Positions 16,856 to 26,683 are shown, counted from the first letter of the stretch. The stretch: 64,000 nt of DNA from Granulicatella elegans (GCF_020735385.1 NZ_CP085953.1:930001-994000), one strand, 5' to 3'. Made by a program: numbers and translations. The notes: generated by a model not told the origin, from the letters alone.

Positions 16856-17212
16856 ATGACGAATCGTCAATTATATGACCGAGTAGAACAATTAAAAAGA
16901 CAAGTTCATCAACAGTTACAATTGTTAGAAGAAATTAGTCAAGAATTACAAGTGGTCATTGAAGAAAATCATAATTTAACGATGGAAAATCTTCACTTAA
17001 AAGAACGATTAGATACCATCGACGAAACAGTTCCAACGGATCAATCTAATGAGCAGGTGGAACAAAAGAAAAAACGCAGTCAGTCATTAATTAATTTGGA
17101 AAATATTTATGATCAAGGATTCCATATTTGTAATTTTTATTATGGGAAACGTCGCGATAACGATGAAAACTGCATGTTTTGTACCGAAATTTTATTTAGT
17201 GAAAAGCAATAA
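16856..17212 (+). CDS. yabA: Replication initiation control protein YabA
   Basis: Binds DnaA and DnaN to restrain initiation. 118 aa with an N-terminal coiled coil (about residues 5-60) and a C-terminal zinc site HICNFYY...CMFC (one His, three Cys). AAGGAGAG ribosome site. In the usual Firmicute order yaaT lies between holB and yabA; here only 18 bp separate them and yaaT is absent. Confidence 0.93.
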   Translation: MTNRQLYDRVEQLKRQVHQQLQLLEEISQELQVVIEENHNLTMENLHLKERLDTIDETVPTDQSNEQVEQKKKRSQSLINLENIYDQGFHICNFYYGKRRDNDENCMFCTEILFSEKQ

Positions 17213-17217
17213 ATGTT

Positions 17218-17344
17218 AGAATAACAGACAAAAAAACACTTTTCTATTAGTAGCAAGGACGCCAGCAGCCAGCTTACGCTGTCTCATGGCTAAACTTCGA
17301 GCCTAGGTACTGCTACGTGAAAAGTTTTTTTAGTCTGTTATTCT
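17218..17344. repeat. GTAGCA-family long hairpin (copy after yabA)
   Basis: An outer stem of about 26 bp (AGAATAACAGAC... on the left, mirrored at 17318-17344) encloses a core 17250-17316. The core begins GTAGCAAGGACGCCAGCAGC and ends TGCTAC. The inner part includes GTCTCATGGCTAAACTTCGA. It follows the yabA stop by 5 bases and the right arm ends in T-rich sequence, so it can act as a terminator, but the core is far larger than needed and is shared with other copies at 18367, 28317 and, degenerate, 12273. Confidence 0.8.
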
Positions 17345-17467
17345 GATTTTCTTTATGTCATTGTTCTTATTGTAATCGATATCGAGTAGCAGCTAGAAAT
17401 AGCGACTTTGTAATGTCTACAACAAGTCATATGGGATTTCGTTGTGTCTGTTTTGAGGAGGAATCAT

Positions 17468-18247
17468 ATGTACGTAGCAATATATAGCATCATCGTCTGG
17501 ATTGCGACCTTTATTGGTGCAATAACGGGATTAGGTGGAGGAATTATTATTAAACCGGCTTTTGATTTTGTTGGGTTAGATCAAGCAGCGATGATTAGTG
17601 TGTATTCGACAATTGCGGTATTTTCTATGTGTATTGTTTCGCTCTATAAAAGATGGGATGATGTAAAAAATAGTCAGCGAAAAATTGCATTAGGTCTTTC
17701 GATAGGTTCGATTGTAGGGGGATTATCTGGAGAACAAATTTTTCAGATGGCTTTACAAGTTTGGGGAAATCGATTGGTGAGTTTATCTCAATCGATTTTA
17801 TTAGTTATCATTCTGGTGGGGATTATTGTGTATGCCTTTTTCCAAGAAAAAATTGCGACTCATTCCTTAAACCAATTATTTGGGATTATGGTTTTAGGTT
17901 GGGGTGTAGGTTTAGTATCTGTTTTCCTTGGAATTGGGGGAGGTCCATTGAATATTGTGCTGTTATTATATTTCTTTTCGATGAAATCAAAAGAAGCAGC
18001 ATTTTATTCGATTCAAATGATTTTCTTCGCGCAGATTATGAAAATGGGTTCGATTGTGACGCATCTGCATCAGATTGAATGGAATGGGTTGTTAGTAATT
18101 TTGATGATTGTTTTTGCATTTTTAGGGGGATATTTTGGAACAAAAATTCAAAAGAAATTAACCCACCAACAAGTACTAATATGTTATCATTTACTGATGA
18201 TATTATTATTATTTATCAATTTGTATAATGTGTATCAACGGTTGTGA
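17468..18247 (+). CDS. TauE/SafE-family membrane transporter
   Basis: 259-aa membrane protein with about eight hydrophobic segments; family signature GAITGLGGGIIIKPA near the N-terminus and its repeat GVGLVSVFLGIGGGPLNIVL in the second half. Members move sulfite, sulfoacetate or other organic anions; substrate cannot be told. ATG at 17468 follows GAGGAGG; the upstream TTG at 17444 overlaps that site. The gene lies between two inverted copies of the GTAGCA hairpin family and interrupts the usual yabA-yabB order. Confidence 0.88.
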   Translation: MYVAIYSIIVWIATFIGAITGLGGGIIIKPAFDFVGLDQAAMISVYSTIAVFSMCIVSLYKRWDDVKNSQRKIALGLSIGSIVGGLSGEQIFQMALQVWGNRLVSLSQSILLVIILVGIIVYAFFQEKIATHSLNQLFGIMVLGWGVGLVSVFLGIGGGPLNIVLLLYFFSMKSKEAAFYSIQMIFFAQIMKMGSIVTHLHQIEWNGLLVILMIVFAFLGGYFGTKIQKKLTHQQVLICYHLLMILLLFINLYNVYQRL

Positions 18248-18366
18248 ATACAAATAAAAAAGTATTTAAGGTTACAAAATAAAAATTCTGTAATGATAGA
18301 TATGGATTCGGAAATAGCGGAATTTTTCCTGTTTTTATGTAAAAGATGAATAAGAATCATAAAAAC

Positions 18367-18455
18367 GAGAACAGACTTCCTTTAGTAGCAAAAATATCCA
18401 TGAGACAGCATTAGATGGCTGCTGGCGACTTTGCAACTAAAGGAAGTCTGTTCTC
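18367..18455. repeat. GTAGCA-family long hairpin (inverted copy after tauE)
   Basis: A 26-bp outer stem (GAGAACAGACTTCCTTTAGT..., one mismatch) encloses a core 18385-18437. Read on the minus strand the core is GTTGCAAAGTCGCCAGCAGC, then GCTGTCTCATGG, the same order as the yabA copy. It sits between the convergent genes tauE and rsmI and is a likely bidirectional terminator. Confidence 0.8.
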
Positions 18456-18468
18456 AATTTATTTACGT

Positions 18469-19356
18469 CTATTCTTGGTGAATCAACTTATAAACGTCTT
18501 GTTTTTTTAGTTGGTTTTGTTTTGCGACCCATTTAATGGCATCTTTTTGAGAAAGTTGTTGGTGTTCCATTGCCCATTGGACTTGTTCTTCTAAACTTAA
18601 ATGTTCGCAAGAATCAGCCTCTTCCGTTGCAATGCTAGTTGTTACCTCTTCCGGACGAGTTGTACCAATTAAAATACAACATTCGCCTTTTAATTCTTCT
18701 TCTCCACATAGTGTTTTCAATTCTACAGCAGTTCCACGAATAAATTCTTCATGCTTTTTCGTTAATTCTCGACATAAAACGACTTCTTTTTCTTCACCAT
18801 AAACTTGAGCAATAAGATTAAAGCAATCGTCTAATCGATAAGGAGATTCATATAAAATCACTGTTTCACTATGACTCGATAAAGCTGTTAACTCAGCCAC
18901 TCGATTTTTTTTCTTTCTAGGAAGAAATCCATAAAAATAAAATGGTTGAGGAACTAATCCTGATGCAATGAGTGCAGTAATTGCAGCATTAGCTCCAGGT
19001 AATGGAATAACCGTAATTCCTTCTTGAATGCAAGCTTGAACAAGTTCAAATCCTGGATCACTAATCGAAGGCGTTCCAGCATCACTGACTTGAGCAATAT
19101 TTTTCCCTTCTTTTAACCATTCGATAACACTGGGAATCCGTTCCTGTGTGTTATGTTCATGGAAACTTTTTTGTGGAGTTTGGATTTCAAAATGATTTAA
19201 TAATTTCTGAGTATGTCTTGTGTCTTCCGCAAGAATAAAATCGACTTCTTGTAATGTTTTAATGGAACGAAAAGTCATATCATCTAAATTTCCAATGGGA
19301 GTAGGGATTAAGTATAGTTTTCCATAAGGGGATTCTTCAAAACTTTTTTGTTTCAT
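18469..19356 (-). CDS. rsmI: 16S rRNA (cytidine(1402)-2'-O)-methyltransferase
   Basis: SAM-dependent methyltransferase of the tetrapyrrole-methylase fold that modifies C1402 of 16S rRNA. 295 aa; signatures LIPTPIGNLDDMTFR near the N-terminus, DAGTPSISDPGFELV near residue 95 and LPGANAAITAL near 120. The start overlaps the preceding yazA stop by 4 bases. Part of the minus-strand string trmN6-yazA-rsmI. Confidence 0.94.
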   Translation of the reverse strand: MKQKSFEESPYGKLYLIPTPIGNLDDMTFRSIKTLQEVDFILAEDTRHTQKLLNHFEIQTPQKSFHEHNTQERIPSVIEWLKEGKNIAQVSDAGTPSISDPGFELVQACIQEGITVIPLPGANAAITALIASGLVPQPFYFYGFLPRKKKNRVAELTALSSHSETVILYESPYRLDDCFNLIAQVYGEEKEVVLCRELTKKHEEFIRGTAVELKTLCGEEELKGECCILIGTTRPEEVTTSIATEEADSCEHLSLEEQVQWAMEHQQLSQKDAIKWVAKQNQLKKQDVYKLIHQE

Positions 19357-19664
19357 GACAGTTCCTCCTGTTGTAATAATTGAATGATAGGCTTGGCTGT
19401 TTTTCTTATGTTTACACCTTGCCTTGTTAGATAGTTTATTTTTTGGCTACGTGTTTGTTGTTTAAAAGCATATTCTGCTTTCAGTGCTTCGGATTTTGTA
19501 GCATATTCCTTAGCATATAATAGAGTAATAGGACGTCTTGTTTTTGTATATTTAGCTCCTGTTCCATTATTATGAGTCATAATTCTTTTTTCTACGTTTG
19601 TCGTATATCCTGTATAAAAAGTGTTATCCTTACATAAGGCAACATAGATAAAATGTGTTCCCAT
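19353..19664 (-). CDS. yazA: GIY-YIG nuclease-superfamily protein YazA
   Basis: 103-aa small GIY-YIG (URI-type) domain: FIYVALCKDNTFYTGYT near the N-terminus supplies the GIY-YIG-like strands, with NVEKRIMTHNNGTGAKYT following, including the conserved Arg and His. Conserved chromosomal partner of trmN6 and rsmI in Firmicutes, so it is not regarded as a mobile nuclease. Four bases separate it from trmN6. Confidence 0.9.
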   Translation of the reverse strand: MGTHFIYVALCKDNTFYTGYTTNVEKRIMTHNNGTGAKYTKTRRPITLLYAKEYATKSEALKAEYAFKQQTRSQKINYLTRQGVNIRKTAKPIIQLLQQEELS

Positions 19665-19668
19665 TTCA

Positions 19669-20415
19669 TTAACCCCATAATACTTCTTTTAATTTGTCTG
19701 TGTATTGATTATTTTCATCAAAAATAGTAATAGGTGGTAAAATTCGAACGCCACCCGGTTGTCCATCTTTTATCAATTCAATAAGGACAATATTACTTTC
19801 TTTTCCTTTTTTTGGATGAATGAACTGAATCCGTTTTGGCTCTAGTCGATAGTGTCTTGCTATTGTGAAAATATCCGTGAGACGATCTGGTCGATGAACG
19901 ATAAAGGCTTTTCCTTTCATCTTTAGTAAGCCGGATATATTTTGTAGCAATTCTTCTAATGGTAAATGAATTTCATGACGAGCAATCGTGAAAGCTTCTT
20001 TTTGATTGACGAGAGCTTGTTCTTGTAATTTAAAATAAGGAGGATTACACGTAATGTAATCGATGGAATCTTTTTTTAATATCGTTGTAATTTCTCGAAC
20101 ATCTGCTTGGAGTATTTCTACTTTTTCTTCTAATTGATTGAGTTGAATCGTTCGATTCGCCATATCGCATAACGCTTCTTGTAATTCAACACCCAGAATT
20201 TTATTGTTTGTTTTAGCGCTGAGTAAAAAGCTAACGACACCATTTCCTGTACATAAATCTACAATCGTTGCTTTTCTTTGACGTGGAATAGTGGCGAAAT
20301 CACTTAATAATACTGCATCAATTGAAAAAGAGAACACTTCCGAACTTTGGATAATATTCATATTTTCTCGTTCTAATCTATCTAGTCTTTCATGTGGTTT
20401 TAACTCAATCGTCAT
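19669..20415 (-). CDS. trmN6: tRNA1(Val) A37 N6-methyltransferase (TrmN6/YabB)
   Basis: Class I SAM methyltransferase, 248 aa. SAM loop VDLCTGNGVVSFLL near residue 50 and the adenine-methylase motif NPPYF near residue 124. The ATG at 20415 follows GGAGAC on the coding strand. In the reference gene order this gene follows yabA directly in the same direction; here it is on the opposite strand, evidence for a local inversion. Confidence 0.9.
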   Translation of the reverse strand: MTIELKPHERLDRLERENMNIIQSSEVFSFSIDAVLLSDFATIPRQRKATIVDLCTGNGVVSFLLSAKTNNKILGVELQEALCDMANRTIQLNQLEEKVEILQADVREITTILKKDSIDYITCNPPYFKLQEQALVNQKEAFTIARHEIHLPLEELLQNISGLLKMKGKAFIVHRPDRLTDIFTIARHYRLEPKRIQFIHPKKGKESNIVLIELIKDGQPGGVRILPPITIFDENNQYTDKLKEVLWG

Positions 20416-20584
20416 AAAGTCTCCTTACATTCACTCAATATAGTAGGTTTATTTTAGCATAGAAGAGAAAACTCTGCACAAAAATATATTTTTAAGAATC
20501 AAACTTAAGACCTATGACATTAAAAAAGGAAAAAGGCATAATAGATTTGTAAATGATATTAGTAAACAAATGGAGGGATCCGAT

Positions 20585-22060
20585 ATGAATGAAAAAGAAC
20601 GTATTTTAGATTTAGTAAAAAAAGGAGTCATTAGCTCTCAAGAAGCAATTTCCTTATTAGAAGAGCTAGGAAAAAATCAAGGAGAAGGTTCGAAGGTGAG
20701 TGAGCAAGAAAAAAAAGATGCATCTACTTATCAAAAAGAAGATGAAAAACGATTCGATACAGTTTTAGACAGTCTTGCTTCTGTTGTCACAAATTTTTCA
20801 AGTGAATTTGATGAAGAATTTGAAACATTAAACCAAGTGACTCAACAAGTGAAACAAAAAGAAGAACGAATCGAAGAACTTCATACAGCAAAAGTTCTTG
20901 ATAAACTAACCGTAGAACAAGAAATGGAATTACAAAGACTGAATGAAGAATTAGAAGTTTTACGTTCTCAACAAAGAAGTTTAGAAGAAGAGAAAAAAGC
21001 AGTACAAGATGAAATGAAACGATTGAAAAAAGAAGAATTCGATGAAAAATTAAAAAAAGCCAAACAAAAAATCGAAGAAACAGATTGGCAACAAACAACA
21101 AGTGATTCTCTATCACAGTTAGGCGGAATTATTGGACGATTTGCAGGACAATTTGCTAAGGCCGCTGCTGAGACAGCTCGTAATGTCAGTGATACGATTA
21201 AAGATCATCCAAGTTTTTCAACGATGTCTCCATTTTTCTATAAAACAACTCATTCTTATGCCTTTGAAGAAGAGTTTGGAGAAATTGGCATTGTTGAAAT
21301 CAAAGTGGCAAATGGGGATATTAAAATGAAAACTGCTCCTCAATCGACCGTAACGATTGAAGGAGAATTTCGATTAAATGAAGAATTTGAAACACAAGAA
21401 GAAATTGAAAACTATATAAATGAGCGAATGAATGTTAGTCTAGAGAACGATACGTTTAAATTCTTTATTCCAAGTAAAAAAGTTTATGCAGATGTTACAT
21501 TTGTTTTTCCAGAAAAAGAGTATGATTATGTCAGTGTTAAAGGGTTGAATAGTGGGATTCGAATGAAAGATTTCACAGGAAAAGATTTTTATGCAGAATC
21601 ACAAAATGGAGAAGTTTCTGTAAAAAATGTGAGTGGAACGATGTTAGAACTGACAAGTAAAAACGGAACGATTAAACAATTGGATGGACAATTCAAAGAT
21701 TCCATTTTAGATGGGACAAATGGGAATATTATTTTTGATGCAGAAGCAGAAAGTGTTACACTGAAAACAGTCAATGGCTCTATTAAAGTAAAAAAAGTCT
21801 CACCAAATGCCAAACAAGTGATGGCTAAAACGGTTAATGGAAGTGTACAATTAGATGTACCAGAATCATTAGAAGTAGAAGCAACTTTAAGTACATCACT
21901 AGGAAAATTACATTATGATGATGCACAATATGAAGTCATTAAACATGAAAAAACAGTGACAAGTCATTCAGTTGTTTTAAGAAGACAAAAAGAAACGGTT
22001 CCTGTTAGAATTACAGGAAAAACAACGACTGGAAGTGTTACGTTAAATTCGGTACAATAG
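20585..22060 (+). CDS. DUF4097 family beta-repeat protein with coiled coil (YvlB-like)
   Basis: 491 aa. The N-terminus (NEKERILDLVKKGVISSQE) is the short SHOCT-like helix pair found in YvlB proteins; residues about 45-160 form a highly charged coiled coil; the C-terminal 270 residues are the DUF4097 beta-helix-like repeats with recurring NG turns (VNGSIKVKK, VNGSVQLDV). Start set at ATG 20585 with GGAGGGATC before it. With the PspC-domain and YvlD-like genes it forms the yvlBCD set, linked in bacilli to the cell-envelope stress response. Confidence 0.82.
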   Translation: MNEKERILDLVKKGVISSQEAISLLEELGKNQGEGSKVSEQEKKDASTYQKEDEKRFDTVLDSLASVVTNFSSEFDEEFETLNQVTQQVKQKEERIEELHTAKVLDKLTVEQEMELQRLNEELEVLRSQQRSLEEEKKAVQDEMKRLKKEEFDEKLKKAKQKIEETDWQQTTSDSLSQLGGIIGRFAGQFAKAAAETARNVSDTIKDHPSFSTMSPFFYKTTHSYAFEEEFGEIGIVEIKVANGDIKMKTAPQSTVTIEGEFRLNEEFETQEEIENYINERMNVSLENDTFKFFIPSKKVYADVTFVFPEKEYDYVSVKGLNSGIRMKDFTGKDFYAESQNGEVSVKNVSGTMLELTSKNGTIKQLDGQFKDSILDGTNGNIIFDAEAESVTLKTVNGSIKVKKVSPNAKQVMAKTVNGSVQLDVPESLEVEATLSTSLGKLHYDDAQYEVIKHEKTVTSHSVVLRRQKETVPVRITGKTTTGSVTLNSVQ

Positions 22061-22087
22061 AGGTAAATGAGTAAAGAGGAGAAGAGT

Positions 22088-22369
22088 ATGAAAAGAAAAA
22101 GATTAATGCGTTCAAAAGATAATCGCATATTAGCAGGGGTTATTGGTGGAGTTGCAGAATATTTAGACGTTGATGCAAGTATTTTAAGAGTCATTTTTGT
22201 ATTTTTAACATGGTCAGGAATGCCAATCTTATTATATATTTTACTAGCGATTATTATTCCATCAGAAAAAAGACCAAGAAATCAAAACTATTATTATGAT
22301 TCTTACAATCGACCAAGAAAAGAAGCTCGAAAAGTAGAAGAAGACGATTCGGATTGGAGTGACTTCTAA
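22088..22369 (+). CDS. PspC-domain membrane protein (YvlC-like)
   Basis: 93-aa protein with a PspC domain: basic N-terminus (KRKRLMRSKDNRILAG), GGVAEYLDVDASILRVIF, then a membrane segment MPILLYILLAIIIP, and an acidic, Arg-rich cytoplasmic tail. AAAGAGGAG ribosome site fixes ATG 22088. Acts at the membrane in envelope stress; the exact partner is not visible. Confidence 0.88.
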   Translation: MKRKRLMRSKDNRILAGVIGGVAEYLDVDASILRVIFVFLTWSGMPILLYILLAIIIPSEKRPRNQNYYYDSYNRPRKEARKVEEDDSDWSDF

Positions 22370-22373
22370 GGGA

Positions 22374-22721
22374 ATGTTTTTAAGGAAAATCGCTATTAAT
22401 ACAGTTGGATTTATGGTCATTGCAGCACTGCTTCCTGAATTCGTTGTCACTAATTGGGGATCAGCTTTGTTTGCGGCAATTGTTTTATCGATTTTAAATG
22501 TTGTCGCAAGACCAATTTTAATGATTGCCTTTATTCCATTAATTGCGGCAAGTTTTGGTTTCTTCATGTTCATCATTAATGCATTAATACTTTGGTTAAT
22601 GATGGGAATTGTTCCAGGGATTCACGTCACATCATTTTGGATGTTAATCGTTGTCAGTGTGTTATTAAATGTTTTTAGAAAATTTGTTGAAAATTTCTTC
22701 AAGGAAGAAGAATATTATTAG
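22374..22721 (+). CDS. Four-helix membrane protein of the YvlD/phage holin IV family
   Basis: 115 aa, four hydrophobic helices, typical IAINTVGFMVIAALLP start and VLSILNVVARPILMI in helix two. Despite the Pfam-style name (phage holin superfamily IV) it is a chromosomal envelope gene here. The start is uncertain: ATG 22374 fits the length of homologues, while an in-frame GTG at 22359 overlaps the pspC-like gene and neither has a good ribosome site. Confidence 0.82.
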   Translation: MFLRKIAINTVGFMVIAALLPEFVVTNWGSALFAAIVLSILNVVARPILMIAFIPLIAASFGFFMFIINALILWLMMGIVPGIHVTSFWMLIVVSVLLNVFRKFVENFFKEEEYY

Positions 22722-22725
22722 AATT

Positions 22726-22779
22726 AAAAATGGCTTTTCATGGGTAGTAATAAACAGCTACTATGGAGGGTCATTTTTT
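22726..22779. repeat. Short degenerate GTAGCA-like terminator hairpin
   Basis: AAAAATGGC...GGTCATTTTTT arms enclose GGGTAGTAATAAACAGCTACTA. The inner GTAGTA/TACTAT pairing resembles the closing stem of the larger family. It follows the yvlD stop and ends in T6, so a terminator function is likely. Confidence 0.55.
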
Positions 22780-22900
22780 GTTTCAGTCATCTAATGTCAG
22801 GAAAGTATTAGAGAATCTATTAATTTTTGGTATAGAATTTACCCGAGAAGTCTAAAAATGTGGTATGATAGACTAGAATAAGTAGAAAATGAGGGATGAT

Positions 22901-23833
22901 ATGAAATCAATCGTAACCATAGAAAAACTTGCTGAAAAACTGCATTTAAAACCATTGCATGGATTAGAATATTTAGACCGAGAAATTACCACAAGTGAAA
23001 TTTCAAGACCGGGACTAGAGTTAGCAGGATATTTTAATTTTTACCCAGCAGAAAGAATTCAATTGTTCGGTAGAACTGAATTATCTTTTGCTGAGCAATT
23101 ATCACCACAAATAAGATTAGAAACAATGCGCAGGCTATGTACTCAAGAAACTCCCTGTTTTGTAGTTTCACGGAAATTATTACCACCAGAAGAATTAGTT
23201 CAAGCAGCAGAGGAAGCAAAAATTCCAATTTTACAAGCAAGCTCAAGAACGACTCATGTATCGAGTAGTGTAACGAATTATTTGGAAAGTCGATTAGCAG
23301 AACGGATGTCTATGCATGGCGTATTAGTAGACGTGTATGGAATGGGGATGCTTATTACTGGTGAAAGTGGTGTCGGTAAATCTGAAACAGCCTTAGAATT
23401 AGTTCAAAAGGGACACCGTTTAGTAGCTGACGACCGTGTAGAATTATACCAACATGATGAATTAACCCTTGTAGGGGAAGCACCTGAAATTTTAAATAAT
23501 TTAATTGAAATTCGTGGGATTGGAATTGTCGATGTGATGACATTATTTGGTGCAGGAGCTATTTTGGATTCAAAACAAGTAGATTTATTAGTTCATTTAG
23601 AAAACTGGACACCAGATAAACAATATGACCGTTTAGGAAGAGCCGTTGAAACGACTGAAGTGATGGGAGTAAGCATTCCAAAAATGATAATTCCTGTGAA
23701 AACAGGTCGAAATGTTTCGATTATTTTAGAAGTTGCTGCGATGAACTTCCGTGCGAAAAAAATGGGATTTGATGCTACAAAAACATTTTCAGAACGTTTA
23801 AATCAGTTAATCGTTGAAAATAGTCAACGTTAG
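22901..23833 (+). CDS. hprK: HPr kinase/phosphorylase
   Basis: Phosphorylates HPr at Ser46 in response to glycolytic intermediates and reverses it; central to CcpA catabolite control. 310 aa; Walker A GESGVGKSE near residue 154, and the C-terminal signature EIRGIGIVDVMTLFGAGAI near 202. I use ATG 22901, preceded by GAGGG, over the ATG at 22889. An extended -10 TGGTATGAT lies near 22861-22868. First gene of hprK-lgt-gpsA-galU. Confidence 0.95.
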   Translation: MKSIVTIEKLAEKLHLKPLHGLEYLDREITTSEISRPGLELAGYFNFYPAERIQLFGRTELSFAEQLSPQIRLETMRRLCTQETPCFVVSRKLLPPEELVQAAEEAKIPILQASSRTTHVSSSVTNYLESRLAERMSMHGVLVDVYGMGMLITGESGVGKSETALELVQKGHRLVADDRVELYQHDELTLVGEAPEILNNLIEIRGIGIVDVMTLFGAGAILDSKQVDLLVHLENWTPDKQYDRLGRAVETTEVMGVSIPKMIIPVKTGRNVSIILEVAAMNFRAKKMGFDATKTFSERLNQLIVENSQR

Positions 23834-23844
23834 GAGGATGACGG

Positions 23845-24693
23845 ATGAATGAATTTTTACTTCAAACGATTAATCCTATAGCGATTGAAATTGGTGGTTT
23901 GCAAGTTCGTTGGTATGGCATCATTATTGCTTCTGCCATTTATATTGCAGCTACTCTAGCAGATAGAGAAGCAACTAAAAAAGGATTTCGTAAAGATTTT
24001 GTAGTTGATTTAGTATTTTGGGCCATTCCATTAGCCTTTTTAGGAGCAAGATTTTATTATGTTTTGTTTGAATGGAAACATTATATTGCTAACCCAATCG
24101 ATATTATTAAAATTTGGGAAGGCGGTATCGCCATTTATGGTGGATTAATTGGTGGAGCTTTAACAACGTATTGGTTTTGTAAGAAGGAAGAAGTTTCCTT
24201 TACTTTGTTACTAGATATTTTAGCGCCGGTTGTCTTATTAGCGCAGTCAATTGGACGTTGGGGAAATTTCACGAATCAGGAAGCTCATGGAGCAGAAGTT
24301 ACGAGACAATTTCTAGAAAATCTTCATTTACCAAGTTTTATTATTGAGCAAATGAATATTAATGGTGTTTATTATCATCCGACTTTTTTATATGAATCTT
24401 TATGGTCAGCTTTAGGAGTTATTTTATTAGTCATTTTAAGAAAGAAAACTCCTATTAAAGTTGGGGAAATTGCAGCGACTTATCTGATTTGGTATGGATG
24501 TGGTCGTTTTGTAATTGAAGGAATGCGTACAGATAGTTTATGGCTATTTGGAGTGATTCGTATTTCTCAAGCATTATCTTTAGTCTTAGTGATTGGGGCA
24601 ATTGTTTGGGTATGGATGCAACGAAAACATCATCCACAGAGACCTACTTATGTATCTGTGGATGATCCAAAGTCATCGGATTTATGGATTTAA
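23845..24693 (+). CDS. lgt: Prolipoprotein diacylglyceryl transferase
   Basis: Membrane enzyme that attaches diacylglycerol to the lipobox cysteine; needed by the lipoproteins in this window. 282 aa, seven membrane segments, signature SIGRWGNFTNQEAHG near residue 135 and HPTFLYESLW near 170. TAGGAGG ribosome site, 11 bp after hprK. Confidence 0.94.
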   Translation: MNEFLLQTINPIAIEIGGLQVRWYGIIIASAIYIAATLADREATKKGFRKDFVVDLVFWAIPLAFLGARFYYVLFEWKHYIANPIDIIKIWEGGIAIYGGLIGGALTTYWFCKKEEVSFTLLLDILAPVVLLAQSIGRWGNFTNQEAHGAEVTRQFLENLHLPSFIIEQMNINGVYYHPTFLYESLWSALGVILLVILRKKTPIKVGEIAATYLIWYGCGRFVIEGMRTDSLWLFGVIRISQALSLVLVIGAIVWVWMQRKHHPQRPTYVSVDDPKSSDLWI

Positions 24694-24705
24694 AGGAGTC
24701 AGTTT

Positions 24706-25749
24706 ATGAGACAAAAAATTACAATTTTAGGAGCAGGTTCTTGGGGAACAGCATTAGCTATGGTTTTACAAGATAATGGTCATGAAGTGTGTTTATGGGG
24801 CAATCATGCTTCTCAAATTGAAGAAATCAATACAAAGCATATGAATCATCAATATCTACCTGAAGTGGTTCTAAACGATGAAATTTATGCAACGACTGAT
24901 TTAGCAAAAGCTCTATCAGGTGCAAATGCTGTTCTTTTTGTTCTTCCAACAAAAGTAATTCGATTAGTAGCAAAACAAGTGGCACCTTTATTAGAAGGGA
25001 ATCCTGTCATTATTCATGCTAGTAAAGGATTAGAACAAGAAAGTTATTTGAGAATTTCTGAAATTTTAAAACAAGAATTACCAAAAGAAAAGTATGAAGA
25101 TATTGTAGTTCTTTCTGGGCCAAGTCATGCGGAAGAAGTTGCTAAAAAGGATTTAACAACGATAACAGCTGCGTGCGAGGAATTATCTTCTGCAAAAGTT
25201 GTCCAACAATTATTTAGTAATTCTTATTTCAGAATCTATACAAACACGGATGTTATTGGTGTGGAATTAGGAGCAGCGTTGAAAAACGTTATTGCAGTAG
25301 GTGCGGGTGCTTTACATGGTTTAGGCTATGGCGATAATGCTAAGGCTGCTTTAATGACTCGTGGATTAGCAGAGATTAGTCGTTTAGGAATTGCGTTTGG
25401 AGCAGATCCTTTAACATTTATTGGATTAAGCGGAGTGGGTGATTTAATTGTAACTTGTACAAGTGTTCACTCGAGAAACTGGCGTGCAGGGGATCAATTA
25501 GGTCAAGGAAAATCATTAGAAGATGTCCTAGAAAATATGGGCATGGTTGTTGAAGGTGTTCAAACGTGTAAAGCAGCTTATGAATTAGCCCAGGAAAAAG
25601 GAATTGAAATGCCAATAACAAATGCTGTGTACAATATTTTATACAATGGGAAGAATATTAAAGCAGAAGTTTTACAATTGATGGAAAGAGAAAAAAAATC
25701 AGAAGTGTCTTTAAAATCACATCAAGAACAAATGGAGGGGTTACAATGA
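24706..25749 (+). CDS. gpsA: Glycerol-3-phosphate dehydrogenase [NAD(P)+]
   Basis: Makes sn-glycerol 3-phosphate from DHAP for phospholipids. 347 aa; Rossmann loop [10 protein letters not shown] at residues 7-16, catalytic lysine in [13 protein letters not shown] near 190, and [15 protein letters not shown] near 208. AAGGAG ribosome site. The stop overlaps the galU start by 4 bases (ATGA). Confidence 0.95.
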   Translation: MRQKITILGAGSWGTALAMVLQDNGHEVCLWGNHASQIEEINTKHMNHQYLPEVVLNDEIYATTDLAKALSGANAVLFVLPTKVIRLVAKQVAPLLEGNPVIIHASKGLEQESYLRISEILKQELPKEKYEDIVVLSGPSHAEEVAKKDLTTITAACEELSSAKVVQQLFSNSYFRIYTNTDVIGVELGAALKNVIAVGAGALHGLGYGDNAKAALMTRGLAEISRLGIAFGADPLTFIGLSGVGDLIVTCTSVHSRNWRAGDQLGQGKSLEDVLENMGMVVEGVQTCKAAYELAQEKGIEMPITNAVYNILYNGKNIKAEVLQLMEREKKSEVSLKSHQEQMEGLQ

Positions 25750-26666
25750 AAAAAGTAAAAAAAGCAGTTATTCCAGCGGCAGGATTAGGAACACGATTAT
25801 TGCCTGCAACAAAAGCGATGGCAAAGGAAATGTTGCCAATCGTTGATAAACCAACGATTCAGTATATTGTAGAAGAAGCATTAGCTTCAGGAATCGAAGA
25901 AATTTTAATTGTTACGGGTAAAAGTAAACGTCCGATTGAAGACCATTTTGACTCTAATATTGAATTAGAATCGAATTTGGAAACAAAAGGAAAAACAGAG
26001 TTGCTAGAATTAGTCCAAGAAACAACAGGAATGAAATTATACTTTGTTCGTCAATCTTATCCTAAAGGACTTGGAGATGCGGTATTACAAGCAAAAGCCT
26101 TTGTTGGTGGAGAACCATTTATTGTAATGCTTGGGGATGATATTGTTAAAGCAGAAGTGCCATTAACCAGACAATTAATTGAAGGATATGAAAAAACTCA
26201 TGCTTCAAATCTTGCGGTAATGGAAATTCCAATGGAAGATACAAATAAGTATGGAATTATTGAACCAGAAAGTAAAGTAGCTGATGATTTGTATAATGTT
26301 CGTCATTTTGTAGAAAAACCAAAACCAGAAGATGCACCAAGTAATTTAGCCATTATTGGTCGTTACTTATTAACTCCTGAAATTTTTGATATTTTAGAAA
26401 AACAAGAACCAGGAGCAGGTGGAGAAATTCAATTAACAGATGCGATTGATACATTAAACCAAACACAACGTGTATTTGCGAAGAAATTTGAAGGGACAAG
26501 ATATGATGTTGGGAATAAACTAGGTTATATGACTACAAGTATCGAGTTCGGATTAGAGCATCCGGAAATTAAAGATGAACTAAAAGATTATATTATTGAT
26601 TTAGCACATCGTTTAGAAGGGAAATCTTCAAGCAATAAAGTTGTTGAATCAACTGAAAAAGAATAA
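25746..26666 (+). CDS. galU: UTP-glucose-1-phosphate uridylyltransferase
   Basis: Forms UDP-glucose for glycolipids, teichoic acid and polysaccharide. 306 aa; nucleotide-binding [19 protein letters not shown] at the N-terminus, [12 protein letters not shown], and MLGDDIVK near residue 128. Coupled to gpsA by a 4-base overlap. A hairpin follows the stop. Confidence 0.95.
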   Translation: MKKVKKAVIPAAGLGTRLLPATKAMAKEMLPIVDKPTIQYIVEEALASGIEEILIVTGKSKRPIEDHFDSNIELESNLETKGKTELLELVQETTGMKLYFVRQSYPKGLGDAVLQAKAFVGGEPFIVMLGDDIVKAEVPLTRQLIEGYEKTHASNLAVMEIPMEDTNKYGIIEPESKVADDLYNVRHFVEKPKPEDAPSNLAIIGRYLLTPEIFDILEKQEPGAGGEIQLTDAIDTLNQTQRVFAKKFEGTRYDVGNKLGYMTTSIEFGLEHPEIKDELKDYIIDLAHRLEGKSSSNKVVESTEKE

Positions 26667-26683
26667 AATAGAATAGACATTAA

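Noticed and set aside
19353-19664. GIY-YIG nuclease considered as a homing endonuclease
   Set aside because: The small YazA type is a conserved chromosomal neighbour of trmN6 and rsmI, with no intron or intein nearby.
22374-22721. Gene named phage holin superfamily IV considered as prophage
   Set aside because: It lies in the conserved yvlBCD-hprK-lgt order of Firmicute chromosomes with no phage neighbours.
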